Shown piece after piece: positions 7,109-17,210 of a stretch of 64,000 bases of DNA. The translations under genes were made by a program, and so were the position numbers. The DNA comes from Clostridia bacterium (GTDB lineage: Bacteria > Bacillota > Clostridia > Oscillospirales > Acutalibacteraceae): positions 1-64,000 of the forward strand of contig JAFTVI010000024.1 in assembly GCA_017465825.1 (NCBI GenBank). Direction: 5' to 3'. The notes below the pieces were generated by a model. It worked only from the letters and a program-made list of their open reading frames with translations, was not told the origin of the DNA and did no database searches. Within the stretch, counting starts at the first letter, position 1, and every line of letters starts with the position of its first letter.

Positions 7109-9421
7109 ATGAAGAAAAAGACTAAAGACAGCAGTAAAAATATGTCAAAAAGGGGCAAGTCCGTTCTTGCAATCGTTATAGCGGTAGGTGTTCTGCTGAT
7201 AGGCCGTCTTGTGTATCTGCAGATCATACAGGGTGAATATTATTCTGCAAAGGTTGACAGTCAGCAGTCGGGCAGTATTGAAATCAAAGCTGAAAGAGGT
7301 AAGATTTACGACGCAAATATGAATGTCCTTGCACAGAGTGCCTCTGTGTGGAAGGTGTATCTCAATCCTTCCAAAATCAATAATTTCAAAGAAGAAGAGC
7401 GTGATGAAATAAGGACTGCTATTGCAAGCGGTCTTGCCGCAATTCTTGATATGAGCGAGGAAACCATTCTCGGCTATACACAGAAAAATTATTCCTATCA
7501 GAGCGTAAAGGGCGGAATTGAAAAAGAAACAAGGGATGAAGTCCTTGAGCTTATTGAGTATTATAAAACTCTTGAAGAAAACCCCATTGACCTGAGTGAA
7601 ATCATATGCATCGAAACCGATGTCAAGAGGTATTATCCCCACGATTCTCTTGCATCAACGGTCATAGGCTTTACAGGCTCTGACGGTATAGGCAGGTCGG
7701 GCATTGAGTATCATTATGATGAATTGCTTACAGGCGTGTCCGGAAAGACCGTGACTGCTCTTGACGGTAACGGCAACGCTATGCCGAACCAGTATGAAAC
7801 GGTGTATGAGGCACAGGAGGGCACGGGTCTTGTGCTTACAATTGATATGTATGTGCAGTACATACTTGAGGATGTCCTCTCAGGTGCTTATGAGGACACA
7901 GGTGCGGAAAACGTTTACGGTATCGTTATGGATGTAAAAACGGGTGCTATCCTTGCTATGGCATCATTTCCCGATTACGATCTCAATGATCCGTATACAA
8001 TAAAGAGTGAGGCTCTTTATGCCGCATATCAGGAGGCATCCGCTCAGGAAATAAAGAGAGAAGATTATGAAACCGATGCCGCGTACGAAAACGCAAAATA
8101 TCTTGCAAGTGCGCAGTTTTTCCGTGATCAGCAGTGGAATAACAGAGCTGTAACAAGCTCCTATGAGCCGGGTTCTGTATATAAGGTCGTTACTGCGGCG
8201 GCGGCTCTTGAAGAGGGCGTTGCAACACTTGAAACAAGCCATTATTGTAGCGGTATAATCAAATTCGCCACAAGAAACATCAAATGCTGGAAAGCAGGCG
8301 GTCACGGCTCGGAAACATTTGCCGATCTTCTTAAAAATTCCTGCAACCCCTTTGCCGTAACACTTGCAAACGAAATCGGCAGAGATACCTTCTACGATTA
8401 CTTTGAAGCCTTCGGCTTAACTGAAAAAACCGGTATTGATACAGCCGGCGAAACAACACCCAAAGCAGGTGTTCTTTACAAAACAAGAGATGATTTCTCT
8501 CTTTCAGATCTTGCATCGTACTCTTTCGGTCAGAGCTTTCAGGTTTCACCCTTACAGATGATAACGGCAATTTCAGCCGTTGCAAACGGCGGTAAGCTTA
8601 TGACTCCTTATATAGTAAGCAAGCAGGTTGACGAGGACCTTAACGTTATAAGTGAAACAGTACCTACCGTAAAAAGACAGGTTGTTTCCGAGTCAACGGC
8701 AGATACAATCTGCGAAATTATGCGCGAGGTCGTAGCATCGGGCACGGGTAAAAATGCCAATGCCGAAGGCTACAGAGTTGCTGGCAAAACAGGTACGTCA
8801 CAGAAGCTTACAAGCAAGGATGAGGACTTGTATATAGCTTCTTTCTGCGGCTTTGCTCCGGCGGATGATCCGGAAGTTTCACTTATAATCATTGTTGACG
8901 AGCCTGACGGTGAGCACGGCGGCGGTACTGTTGCCGCACCTCTTGCACGTGCAGTTTTTGAGCAGGTGCTTCCGTATCTGGGCATTGAAAAAGCATATAC
9001 AGACGAAGAGGCGTCGCGCCTTGTGGATAAAGCTCCCAATCTTATTGGCAAGAGTGTGGCAGATGCAAAGTCTGCTGTTTCTTCCACATCGCTCACGCTT
9101 AAAGTTGTGGGTGAGGGTGACACGGTTGTTTCTCAGTATCCCGATTCAGGCAGAGAAATCCCTGCAGACGGAATTATCGTTGTTTACACTGAGGATGACA
9201 CTCTGACATCAACCGTTACAGTTCCCGATTTTACGGGATGTACGGTAAGTCAGGCAAACAGACTTGCAATCAACAGCGGACTGAATATTAAAATCAGCGG
9301 CAGCTCTCTTGATACAAATTCCGCTTATGCCTACGCGCAGAGTATTGAAGCGGGTACTGAAACAAGATACGGCGAAATAATAACCGTTTCTTTCAAAACA
9401 AGCGTTAACGTAGGTGACTAA
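7109..9421 (+). CDS. ftsI: Class B penicillin-binding protein with PASTA domains (FtsI/SpoVD type)
   Basis: This is a peptidoglycan DD-transpeptidase anchored by one N-terminal helix (VLAIVIAVGVLLIGRLVYLQ). A dimerisation domain begins RGKIYDANMNVLA. The transpeptidase domain has SVYK as the SxxK nucleophile (in YEPGSVYKVV, near residue 365), SCN (near 421) and KTGT (in VAGKTGTSQ, near 565). Two PASTA domains end the protein (about 660-715 and 722-770). ATG 7109 is chosen over earlier in-frame ATGs because AAGGGG sits 9 nt upstream. PASTA domains and position match both FtsI/Pbp2B and SpoVD; only one copy is present here, so it probably serves vegetative division. The murE ribosome site follows immediately. 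Confidence 0.92.
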   Translation: MKKKTKDSSKNMSKRGKSVLAIVIAVGVLLIGRLVYLQIIQGEYYSAKVDSQQSGSIEIKAERGKIYDANMNVLAQSASVWKVYLNPSKINNFKEEERDEIRTAIASGLAAILDMSEETILGYTQKNYSYQSVKGGIEKETRDEVLELIEYYKTLEENPIDLSEIICIETDVKRYYPHDSLASTVIGFTGSDGIGRSGIEYHYDELLTGVSGKTVTALDGNGNAMPNQYETVYEAQEGTGLVLTIDMYVQYILEDVLSGAYEDTGAENVYGIVMDVKTGAILAMASFPDYDLNDPYTIKSEALYAAYQEASAQEIKREDYETDAAYENAKYLASAQFFRDQQWNNRAVTSSYEPGSVYKVVTAAAALEEGVATLETSHYCSGIIKFATRNIKCWKAGGHGSETFADLLKNSCNPFAVTLANEIGRDTFYDYFEAFGLTEKTGIDTAGETTPKAGVLYKTRDDFSLSDLASYSFGQSFQVSPLQMITAISAVANGGKLMTPYIVSKQVDEDLNVISETVPTVKRQVVSESTADTICEIMREVVASGTGKNANAEGYRVAGKTGTSQKLTSKDEDLYIASFCGFAPADDPEVSLIIIVDEPDGEHGGGTVAAPLARAVFEQVLPYLGIEKAYTDEEASRLVDKAPNLIGKSVADAKSAVSSTSLTLKVVGEGDTVVSQYPDSGREIPADGIIVVYTEDDTLTSTVTVPDFTGCTVSQANRLAINSGLNIKISGSSLDTNSAYAYAQSIEAGTETRYGEIITVSFKTSVNVGD

Positions 9422-9446
9422 AAAACAAAAAAAGGAGGCGCTCGGT

Positions 9447-10889
9447 ATGAAGGCATCCGAGATTATGAAATCAATAAAAACGTACGATGCATTCCCCGAT
9501 ACTGATATATCGTTCATCACCGCCGATTCAAGGAAGGTATGCGACGGATGTATATTTGTGTGCATCAGGGGCAACAGCTTTGACGGTCACGATGCCGCGC
9601 AGAAAGCTCTTGCAGACGGTGCAGTGTTCGTTGTCTGTGAGCGTGATTTAGGACTTGAAAATCAGGTCGTTGTCAGCAATACAAGAGCCGCCTTTTCGGT
9701 TATGTGTTCAAACTTTTTCGGCAATCCGTCGCAAAAGCTGAAAATCATCGGTATTACAGGCACAAACGGCAAAACCACAACCACATTCCTTATGAAAAAT
9801 ATGCTTGAGAAATTGGGTTGTAAGACAGGTCTTATCGGTACCGTTAAAAATATGGTGGGAGATAAGGAATATCCTGCGGCGTTCACCACTCCCGAAAGCT
9901 TTGAACTGCACTCTCTGTTTGCACAGATGGTGGATGAGGGCTGTAAATACTGCGTTATGGAGGTTTCCTCACAGGCGCTTGCACAGGAACGTGTAACAGG
10001 CGTTGAATTTGCGGCAGGTGTGTTTACAAATCTTACACAGGACCATCTGGATTATCACGGAACGTTTGAAAATTATGCTCAGGCAAAATCCCGACTTTTT
10101 GAGCACAGCGAGCTTTGCGTTCTCAATCTGGATGATGAACACGCTATGTCGATGCTCCGCAATTCGGACGGCAGAATGGTAACCTATTCAATTGATGAGA
10201 ACGAAGCCGATTATAAGGCTGAATATATAAGGTACAAAACCGACGGCATTGAATATGAGCTTGTTACAACAGGCTATGTGGAGCGCGTAAAGGTAGGCAT
10301 CCCAGGCGAATTTACAGTTTATAATTCAATGGCGGCAGCTGTTACGCTTATCGAGCTCGGCTTTGATTTCAGTAAGGTGCTTTACGCTCTTTCGTTGAGC
10401 GAGGGCGTCAAGGGCAGAATAGAGGTAGTCCCCACCGATACTGATTATACCGTAATTATAGACTACGCACATTCTCCCGACGGCTTGGAAAATATAATTT
10501 CATCACTTCGCAAAATCGCAAAAAACCGCATCATTACCGTATTCGGTTGCGGCGGTGACAGAGATAAAACAAAGCGCCCCATAATGGGTGCCATTGCAGC
10601 AAAGCTGTCGGATGTTATAGTTGTTACATCCGATAATCCCAGAAGTGAAAATCCCGATGCAATCATTAATGATATTCTTGAAGGCATCAAGGGTGCAAAA
10701 GTTAAAAAGATTGTTGAGCCGGACAGAACGAAGGCAATCAAAGCGGCTCTTGATGAGGCTTGTGAGGATGATATCGTTCTGCTTGCAGGCAAAGGACACG
10801 AAACCTATCAGATTTTAAATACAGGTAAAATTCACTACGACGAAAGAGAAATCGTAAAAGGACTTCTCGACGGTACATTAAAGGGTTGA
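9447..10889 (+). CDS. murE: UDP-MurNAc-tripeptide synthetase (meso-DAP adding)
   Basis: This is a Mur ligase of 480 residues. The ATP-binding loop is GITGTNGKTTTT near residue 112. The middle-domain motif HLDYHG near 203 and the C-terminal DYAHSPDGL near 338 fit MurE. The residues DNPR (in VTSDNPRSENP near 400) mark meso-diaminopimelate specificity rather than lysine. It adds the third stem-peptide residue in the cytoplasm. The start codon follows AAAGGAGG; an earlier in-frame ATG at 9414 overlaps ftsI and lacks a ribosome site. Confidence 0.96.
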   Translation: MKASEIMKSIKTYDAFPDTDISFITADSRKVCDGCIFVCIRGNSFDGHDAAQKALADGAVFVVCERDLGLENQVVVSNTRAAFSVMCSNFFGNPSQKLKIIGITGTNGKTTTTFLMKNMLEKLGCKTGLIGTVKNMVGDKEYPAAFTTPESFELHSLFAQMVDEGCKYCVMEVSSQALAQERVTGVEFAAGVFTNLTQDHLDYHGTFENYAQAKSRLFEHSELCVLNLDDEHAMSMLRNSDGRMVTYSIDENEADYKAEYIRYKTDGIEYELVTTGYVERVKVGIPGEFTVYNSMAAAVTLIELGFDFSKVLYALSLSEGVKGRIEVVPTDTDYTVIIDYAHSPDGLENIISSLRKIAKNRIITVFGCGGDRDKTKRPIMGAIAAKLSDVIVVTSDNPRSENPDAIINDILEGIKGAKVKKIVEPDRTKAIKAALDEACEDDIVLLAGKGHETYQILNTGKIHYDEREIVKGLLDGTLKG

Positions 10890-10894
10890 TTTGA

Positions 10895-12262
10895 TTGAAA
10901 GAACTTACATTATCTGAAATCTCAACTGCCGTAAACGGAAAAATTACAGAGGATTGCACATTTAAAGGTGTGTATACCGATTCAAGAAAGCCTGTTAAGG
11001 GCGGCTTGTTTATAGCTCTTGAGGGTGACCGCTTTGACGGACACGATTTTATAAAAAATGCAGAGGCTGACGGCGCGGCGGCTGTTCTTTGCCGCAAAAA
11101 GGCTGATACAGGTCTGCCTGTCATTTACGTTGATGATACGAAGAAAGCACTTCTTGCTCTTGCGGCTTATTACAGAAGTAAATGCGATGTTAAGGTAGTC
11201 GGTCTTACGGGAAGTGTGGGCAAGACCACCACAAAGGAAATGACAGCCCTCGTTATGGCGTCTGAATATAACACTATAAAAACACAGGGTAACCTCAACA
11301 ACGATATCGGTATGCCTCTTACAATATTTACGATTGAATCGGATACTCAGGCGGCTGTTATCGAAATGGGTATGAACCATTCGGGCGAAATCTACGCTCT
11401 TACGGCTGTTTCAAGACCTGATGTGGGAATCATTACAAATGTTGGTGTTTCCCATATCGAAAATCTCGGCTCAAGAGAGAATATTCTCAAGGCTAAGCTG
11501 GAAATCCTTGAGGGGATGAAAAAGGGCTCAACTCTTATTATCAACGGTGACAATGATTTGCTTTCACAGGTGGAAAATCCGGATTATAACATCGTGTTCT
11601 TCGGTATGGAAAACGAAAAATGCACCGTAAAAGCTGTTGACGTTCAGCAGTCAGCAGAGGGTACCGAGTGTAAGTTTATTTATAATAATGAAAAGTATGA
11701 TGTTTACATCCCCATAGCAGGTGTACATAATGTATATAACGCTCTTGCGGCATTCTGTGCAGGTGTTTATACGGGAATAGAGCCTTGTAAGGCGGCGGAT
11801 GCAATAAAGGCTTATGTCCCCGCAGGTATGAGGCAGAAAACAGTTAAAAAGAACGGTATTACTTTTATTGAGGATTGCTATAATGCAAGTCCCGATTCGG
11901 TAAAAGCAGGTATTAATACTCTTTCTTCCCTCGGCGCAAAGCGCACGGTTGCTGTTCTCGGTGATATGCTTGAACTGGGCGATTATTCCGAAACCGCACA
12001 CTCTCAATGCGGTGAATATGCGGCCCGGAAGGGTATTGATGTTCTTTTTGCATACGGTAAAGAATCCGAAAATACCGCAAAAAAAGCCGAAGAGTCGGGA
12101 GTAAAAGAGGTTTATCATTTCTTGGATGAAAATGCTCTTGCAGATAAGATTTCGGACATTCTTTGTGACGGCGATGCAATACTGTTTAAAGCAAGCCGAG
12201 GTATGAAGCTTGAAAACGTTATTGAATCGGTATACGAAAAACTTGAAAATCAGGGTAAGTAA
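10895..12262 (+). CDS. murF: UDP-MurNAc-tripeptide-D-Ala-D-Ala ligase
   Basis: MurF adds the D-Ala-D-Ala dipeptide to complete the pentapeptide precursor. The P-loop is GLTGSVGKTTTKEM (near residue 103), the family variant with K after TTT. NDIGMPLT, EMGMNHSGEI and IEDCYNASPDS are diagnostic. The length of 455 is normal. The start codon is TTG at 10895 with AAAGGG upstream, five bases after murE stops, suggesting translational coupling. Confidence 0.95.
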   Translation: MKELTLSEISTAVNGKITEDCTFKGVYTDSRKPVKGGLFIALEGDRFDGHDFIKNAEADGAAAVLCRKKADTGLPVIYVDDTKKALLALAAYYRSKCDVKVVGLTGSVGKTTTKEMTALVMASEYNTIKTQGNLNNDIGMPLTIFTIESDTQAAVIEMGMNHSGEIYALTAVSRPDVGIITNVGVSHIENLGSRENILKAKLEILEGMKKGSTLIINGDNDLLSQVENPDYNIVFFGMENEKCTVKAVDVQQSAEGTECKFIYNNEKYDVYIPIAGVHNVYNALAAFCAGVYTGIEPCKAADAIKAYVPAGMRQKTVKKNGITFIEDCYNASPDSVKAGINTLSSLGAKRTVAVLGDMLELGDYSETAHSQCGEYAARKGIDVLFAYGKESENTAKKAEESGVKEVYHFLDENALADKISDILCDGDAILFKASRGMKLENVIESVYEKLENQGK

Positions 12263-12282
12263 GTGAAAGGAGAACATACATT

Positions 12283-13311
12283 ATGAATACTTGGTTAGCA
12301 CTTGCAATAGGAGCAGTTGCTTCATTTCTTGTGGCATTTCTGCTCGGTTATGTGGTTATTCCTTGGCTGCATAAGCTTAAATTCGGTCAGACAATACTTG
12401 ATATAGGTCCTTCCTGGCATAAAAATAAGCAGGGAACACCCACAATGGGCGGTATTCTCTTTATGGCAGGCTTTCTTGTTTCTATGGTCGTTGTTCTCGT
12501 TGCAGATAAGCTTATGGGCGGCGACATAGTAGCAGGTGACAGTCTTGTTCCCGGCTCGGTTAAAACAAAGCTTTACAGCGGTATCATAATGGCGTTTGCT
12601 TTTGCTCTTATCGGCTTTGTGGATGACTATATCAAGGTTGCAAAAAAAAGAAACTTGGGCCTTACGATTCTGCAGAAAACCGTTGCACAGATTCTTGTAA
12701 TGGGCGGCTATCTTGCGTCCCTTTACTCTGCAGGCGCAACTTATATGTGGATTCCTTTCTACGGAAATCTTGATTTGGGCTGGTTCTTCTGGATTCTCGG
12801 TATTGCAGTGCTTTACTGCACCGTAAACGCAGTTAATTTTACCGACGGTATTGACGGTCTCTGCGCTTCCGTAACCGCTACATTTGCCGTTGCGGCACTC
12901 GTTATTTCAGTGCTCAGAGGAGTGTTCGGCGTAAGCCTTTTAAGTGCGGCACTTTTCGGCGGACTTGCAGGCTATCTTATCTGGAACTGGCATCCTGCAA
13001 AGGTTATGATGGGTGACACGGGTTCAATGTTTCTCGGCGGTCTTGTTGTTGCTGTGTCCTATTGCCTTGATATGCCCTGGCTCATTCTTCTTATCGGATG
13101 TGTTTATGTTATGGAATTTGCATCCGATGTTATCCAGATAGGCTATTTCAAGCTCACTCACGGCAAGCGTATATTCAAAATGGCTCCCATTCATCACCAT
13201 TTTGAAAAGTGCGGATGGAAAGAGAAAAAGATAGTTTACGTATTTTCATTGATTAATATTATAGGTTCGGTTGCGGCAATCCTGCTTGTATACTTCGGTC
13301 AGCCGAAATAG
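12283..13311 (+). CDS. mraY: Phospho-MurNAc-pentapeptide transferase
   Basis: MraY makes lipid I from UDP-MurNAc-pentapeptide and undecaprenyl phosphate. It is polytopic with about ten helices. Diagnostic segments are HKNKQGTPTMGG (near residue 46), the aspartate pair in GFVDDYIKVAKKRN, NFTDGIDGL (near 185), MMGDTGSMFLGG and HHHFEKCGW with KIVYVFSLI at the end. The length of 342 is close to the norm. It follows murF by 20 nt with AAAGGAG. The gene that usually follows, murD, is missing. Confidence 0.96.
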   Translation: MNTWLALAIGAVASFLVAFLLGYVVIPWLHKLKFGQTILDIGPSWHKNKQGTPTMGGILFMAGFLVSMVVVLVADKLMGGDIVAGDSLVPGSVKTKLYSGIIMAFAFALIGFVDDYIKVAKKRNLGLTILQKTVAQILVMGGYLASLYSAGATYMWIPFYGNLDLGWFFWILGIAVLYCTVNAVNFTDGIDGLCASVTATFAVAALVISVLRGVFGVSLLSAALFGGLAGYLIWNWHPAKVMMGDTGSMFLGGLVVAVSYCLDMPWLILLIGCVYVMEFASDVIQIGYFKLTHGKRIFKMAPIHHHFEKCGWKEKKIVYVFSLINIIGSVAAILLVYFGQPK

Positions 13312-13334
13312 ACCTGAATTAAAGGAGTAAGCGT

Positions 13335-14729
13335 ATGGCAAAAGTTAAAGACAAATTAGGCGTGTTTATACGCAGATATCTGAATTTCAGCGGTCTTGAT
13401 ATTGCATTTTTCGTAATCGTTATCGCATTGCTGTCAATAGGTCTTGTAATGCTTTATTCTGCAAGCTATCCTTATGCACAGACAATGAAAGGTGATGCTG
13501 AATATTTCATCAGCCAGCAGATCGGCTATGCCGTTTTCGGTGTTGTCGTAATGTTTATTTTCTCACTCATTAAACCCGAAGTCTGGAAAAAATATATGTG
13601 GGTTTGTCTCGGCGTTTCATTTGTATTGCTTGTTCTCGTTCTTGTAAAAGGCGGTGGCGGTGAGGATGAAAGCCAGAACTTCCGCAGATGGTTAAGTATC
13701 GGCGGCGTAAGCTTTCAGCCGTCGGAAATTGCAAAGTTTGTTGTTGTCCTTGCAGGTGCGGCACTGTACAGTAAGTACACAAACAAAATGAGCAGTCTTA
13801 GACCGTCTGATGCGTTTATACCCTCAAAAATCAATAATTTGTGGTGCAAGCTTGTGGATAAAATGACGTTTTTATCCGATAAAGCGTACAATAAACTGCA
13901 TCGCGGCATAGTAAAGGAATCCTGGGTGCCCACCTGGCTTTTTGCGGCAATATTCGGTCTGTTTGCAGTGCTGATTTATCTTGAAGACCACCTTTCCTGC
14001 TGTATTCTCATTCTGTCATTGGGCGTAATAATGATGTTTATCGGCGGCGTGAGAAAAGGTTGGTTTATTGCAGGCATTTCGGTAGTAGTTGTTGTTGCTT
14101 TGATGGTCTGCGTGCCTATTTATATGGACATAAAGGCAGAAAAAGAGGCAAAAGCCGCTGCCGAAGAGGCGGGAATCGAATATGTTGCTCCCGAGGAAGA
14201 GGAAGAAGAGGAAGGCTTCATTATGGGGATTCTCCGAGGATATATGGAGCAGAGAATCGTTGCCTGGCTCGATAAGGACTACGAGCCCAGAGGTGCACGC
14301 TGGCAGACAAATCAGGGACTTTATGCTATCGGTTCGGGTGGATTGTTCGGCAAAGGTCTCGGTAATTCCACACAGAAATATATGTATGTTTCAGAACCGC
14401 AGAACGATATGATTTTTTCAATTGTATGCGAGGAATTGGGATTTATCGGTGCATCGCTGATAATTCTGCTGTATATTCTGCTTGTATACAGAGGTGTGGT
14501 CATTGGCTTGAATGCCAAATCCAGATTCAGCGCAATGCTTGCAATGGGACTTGTGTTCCAGATAGGTCTGCAGGTTATACTCAATATCGCGGTTGCTACG
14601 GATTCAATGCCAAATACCGGTATCAGCCTTCCGTTTTTCAGCTACGGCGGTACCTCAATGGTGGTTCTTCTCGGCGAAATGGGTATTGTAATGGCAGTAT
14701 CCCGTGAAAGCAGAATTAAGAAAAAGTAG
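13335..14729 (+). CDS. ftsW: SEDS glycosyltransferase FtsW/SpoVE with two insertions
   Basis: This SEDS-family enzyme polymerises lipid II with its partner class B PBP. It has about ten transmembrane helices, FRRWLSIGGVSFQPSEIAK near residue 115, and the conserved QGLYAIGSGGLFGKGLGNS, EELGFIGA and PNTGISLPFFSYGGTS near the C-terminus. At 464 residues it is longer than usual (~370-420). The excess is an insertion of about 40 residues after YTNKMSS (near 155-195) and an acidic tract with seven consecutive Glu (near 285-293). FtsW and SpoVE cannot be separated by sequence alone; position favours FtsW. Confidence 0.9.
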   Translation: MAKVKDKLGVFIRRYLNFSGLDIAFFVIVIALLSIGLVMLYSASYPYAQTMKGDAEYFISQQIGYAVFGVVVMFIFSLIKPEVWKKYMWVCLGVSFVLLVLVLVKGGGGEDESQNFRRWLSIGGVSFQPSEIAKFVVVLAGAALYSKYTNKMSSLRPSDAFIPSKINNLWCKLVDKMTFLSDKAYNKLHRGIVKESWVPTWLFAAIFGLFAVLIYLEDHLSCCILILSLGVIMMFIGGVRKGWFIAGISVVVVVALMVCVPIYMDIKAEKEAKAAAEEAGIEYVAPEEEEEEEGFIMGILRGYMEQRIVAWLDKDYEPRGARWQTNQGLYAIGSGGLFGKGLGNSTQKYMYVSEPQNDMIFSIVCEELGFIGASLIILLYILLVYRGVVIGLNAKSRFSAMLAMGLVFQIGLQVILNIAVATDSMPNTGISLPFFSYGGTSMVVLLGEMGIVMAVSRESRIKKK

Positions 14730-14737
14730 GTAATAAT

Positions 14738-15859
14738 ATGAAAGTTATATTTGCGGCAGGCGGAACGGGCGGACATATCAATCCCGCACTTGCAGCGGCG
14801 GGGGAGCTGAGAGAAAGATACCCCGATGCGCAGATTCTTTTCGTCGGCACTAAGGATAAAATGGAGGCACAGCTTGTGCCGAAAGCAGGCTTTGATTTTA
14901 AAACGATTTCAATAAGCGGTTTTCAGCGTAAGATTTCAATAAAGAATATATTCCGTAATATTGCTACACTATGGCGTCTTGCTACCTGCGGCTTTGCAGT
15001 AAAAAAGATACTCAGAGCATTCAAGCCTGACGTTGTAGTCGGCTTCGGCGGCTATGTCAGCGGACCTGTTGTAAGAGCGGCGGCAAAAATGGGCATAAAA
15101 ACTGCAATTCACGAGCAGAATGCATTTCCCGGCGTAACAAATAAAATGCTTGCAAAACAGGTGGATTCCGTAATGCTCACCGTACCCAAAGCTCAGGAAT
15201 ATCTCGAATGTAAAAATTCACCTGTTGTCACAGGCTTGCCCGTAAGAGGTGAGATTCTCCGCGCGGACAGGGATTTTGCAAGGGCTGAACTGGGTCTTGA
15301 AGATAAACCCGTCATTCTCACCTTCGGCGGAAGTCTTGGTGCAAAAACCATAAACGAAGCTATGGTATCGGTCATTTCCGCACTTTATGCAGATAATAAG
15401 TGCAATTTTATTCACGCATACGGTCAGTACGGCAAATGGGTGCCCGATAAGCTCCGCGAAAAGGGCGTTGACCTCGATAAAGCAAAGAACGTAAAGGTCA
15501 GCGAGTATATTCATAATATGGACAAATGTCTTGCGGCGGCTGATATCGTTATCTGCCGTTCAGGTGCAAGCACTCTTGCCGAGCTTGAAGCTATCGGCAG
15601 AGCAAGTATACTTATTCCGTCACCAAATGTTTCTGAAAACCATCAGTATCACAATGCTATGACATTGGTTAATGCTGATGCGGCAAGAGTTATTGAAGAA
15701 AAAGACCTTACACACGAAAAACTCATCGAAACCGTAAAAGAGCTTCTTGATAATGAGATTCTCTGTGAGCAGATGGGTAAAAACGCAAAAAAGCTGTCCG
15801 TTGCAGACGCACAGAAACAGATCTGTGATGTTATTGTTTCACTTGCTCAAGGCAGATAA
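14738..15859 (+). CDS. murG: UDP-GlcNAc:lipid I N-acetylglucosaminyltransferase
   Basis: MurG converts lipid I to lipid II on the inner membrane face. It is a GT28 GT-B fold enzyme of 373 residues. It has the N-terminal G-loop GGTGGHINPALA (residues 8-19), HEQNAFPG near 127, the middle G-loop TFGGSLGAKTIN near 190, and the donor-site motif CRSGASTLAE with a histidine/glutamine segment ENHQYHNA near 300. It starts 8 nt after ftsW. Confidence 0.96.
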   Translation: MKVIFAAGGTGGHINPALAAAGELRERYPDAQILFVGTKDKMEAQLVPKAGFDFKTISISGFQRKISIKNIFRNIATLWRLATCGFAVKKILRAFKPDVVVGFGGYVSGPVVRAAAKMGIKTAIHEQNAFPGVTNKMLAKQVDSVMLTVPKAQEYLECKNSPVVTGLPVRGEILRADRDFARAELGLEDKPVILTFGGSLGAKTINEAMVSVISALYADNKCNFIHAYGQYGKWVPDKLREKGVDLDKAKNVKVSEYIHNMDKCLAAADIVICRSGASTLAELEAIGRASILIPSPNVSENHQYHNAMTLVNADAARVIEEKDLTHEKLIETVKELLDNEILCEQMGKNAKKLSVADAQKQICDVIVSLAQGR

Positions 15860-15920
15860 ATTATGATGTGAACACGGACATATCCCACCGCATAATATGC
15901 ATTGAAAGGTGGGAAAATAT

Positions 15921-17210
15921 GTGAGCAGATTTATAATTAACGGCGGAAACCGGCTGTTTGGAACGGCAAAAATACAAGGCTCAAAAAACAGCGTTCTGCC
16001 TATACTTGCGGCTACAATTCTTGCAAAAGGTGAGTCGGTTATAACAAATTGCCCCGATATAACCGACGTTGATGCAACCGTAAAAATTCTCCGTCATTTA
16101 GGCTGTAAGGTAACGAGAACAGAGCATACCGTTACCGTAGACAGCACAAATGTTGATAAATACGATATTCCCGACGAGCTTATGCGTGAAATGCGCTCAT
16201 CAGTTGTGTTTCTCGGCGCAATCATAGGGCGTATGGGCAAGGCGAGTCTTTCAACTCCGGGCGGATGTGAAATAGGTCTCAGACCTATTGATCTGCACCT
16301 TGATGCGATTCAGCGCTTCGGTGTGAATATTCACGAGGAATATGCAAAAATTGAATTTGAAACGGTAAAGCATCTTGAGGGCACTAATATTTCTCTTTCT
16401 TTTCCGAGCGTAGGTGCTACGGAGAATATAATTCTCACTGCTTGCCTTGCAAAGGGTACGACGGTTATAACCAACGCCGCAAGAGAACCCGAAATAAGCG
16501 ATCTTGCGGATTTTCTCAACAGCTGCGGAGCAAGGATCTCCGGCACGGGAGAGGGAACCGTTGTAATAGAGGGTGTGGAAAAACTCCACCCTGTACAGTA
16601 TAAGGTCATACCTGACAGAATCGTAGCGGCAACCTATATGTCAGCGGCGGCTATGACTCACGGAAAGGTGCGGTTGACAAATATAATCCCTGCTCATATT
16701 GCGCCTGTCATTCCTATATTTGAAGAGGCAGGATGTGATATATCCGTTACGGCAAGCACACTTACAGTTACGGCACCGCCCGTGCTTCACGGTATCAAAA
16801 CGGTGCGCACAATGCCTTATCCCGGCTTTCCTACGGATATGCAGGCTCCCGTTATGGCAATGACTACAGTATGCTCAGGTACGAGCGTTATAATAGAAAC
16901 TATTTTTGAGAGCAGATATAAACACGTCAGCGAGCTTCTGCGTTTCGGTTCAAAAATACGAGTGGACGGCAGAATGGCAGTTATTGAGGGCGTAAAGAAG
17001 CTGACGGGTGCAAAGGTTATCGCCTCCGATTTAAGAGGCGGAGCTGCCCTTGTGCTTGCAGGTGCGGCGGCACAGGGCTCAACAGTGATAGACGATGTAA
17101 AATTTATTGAGAGAGGCTATGAGGACATATGCGGTGTTCTCAGCTCTCTCGGATGTGATATAAGAGCAGAAAGGAATACAACCGATGGCACAACAGCAGA
17201 AAGCGGCTGA
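15921..17210 (+). CDS. murA: UDP-GlcNAc 1-carboxyvinyltransferase
   Basis: MurA performs the first committed step of peptidoglycan synthesis by transferring enolpyruvate to UDP-GlcNAc. The fosfomycin-reactive cysteine is present (STPGGCEIGLRPIDLH near residue 115), as is KIQGSKNSVLPILAA near 17. The length is 429. GTG 15921 is preferred over GTG 15909 because AAGGTGG then has normal spacing and the protein starts MSRFIINGG. The 3' end overlaps ftsQ by 26 bp. MurA inside the dcw cluster is a clostridial arrangement. Confidence 0.95.
   Translation: MSRFIINGGNRLFGTAKIQGSKNSVLPILAATILAKGESVITNCPDITDVDATVKILRHLGCKVTRTEHTVTVDSTNVDKYDIPDELMREMRSSVVFLGAIIGRMGKASLSTPGGCEIGLRPIDLHLDAIQRFGVNIHEEYAKIEFETVKHLEGTNISLSFPSVGATENIILTACLAKGTTVITNAAREPEISDLADFLNSCGARISGTGEGTVVIEGVEKLHPVQYKVIPDRIVAATYMSAAAMTHGKVRLTNIIPAHIAPVIPIFEEAGCDISVTASTLTVTAPPVLHGIKTVRTMPYPGFPTDMQAPVMAMTTVCSGTSVIIETIFESRYKHVSELLRFGSKIRVDGRMAVIEGVKKLTGAKVIASDLRGGAALVLAGAAAQGSTVIDDVKFIERGYEDICGVLSSLGCDIRAERNTTDGTTAESG

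Noticed and set aside
11651..12277. 208-codon minus-strand frame opposite murF
   Set aside because: It is antisense to murF; its composition reflects murF codon use and no motif is present.
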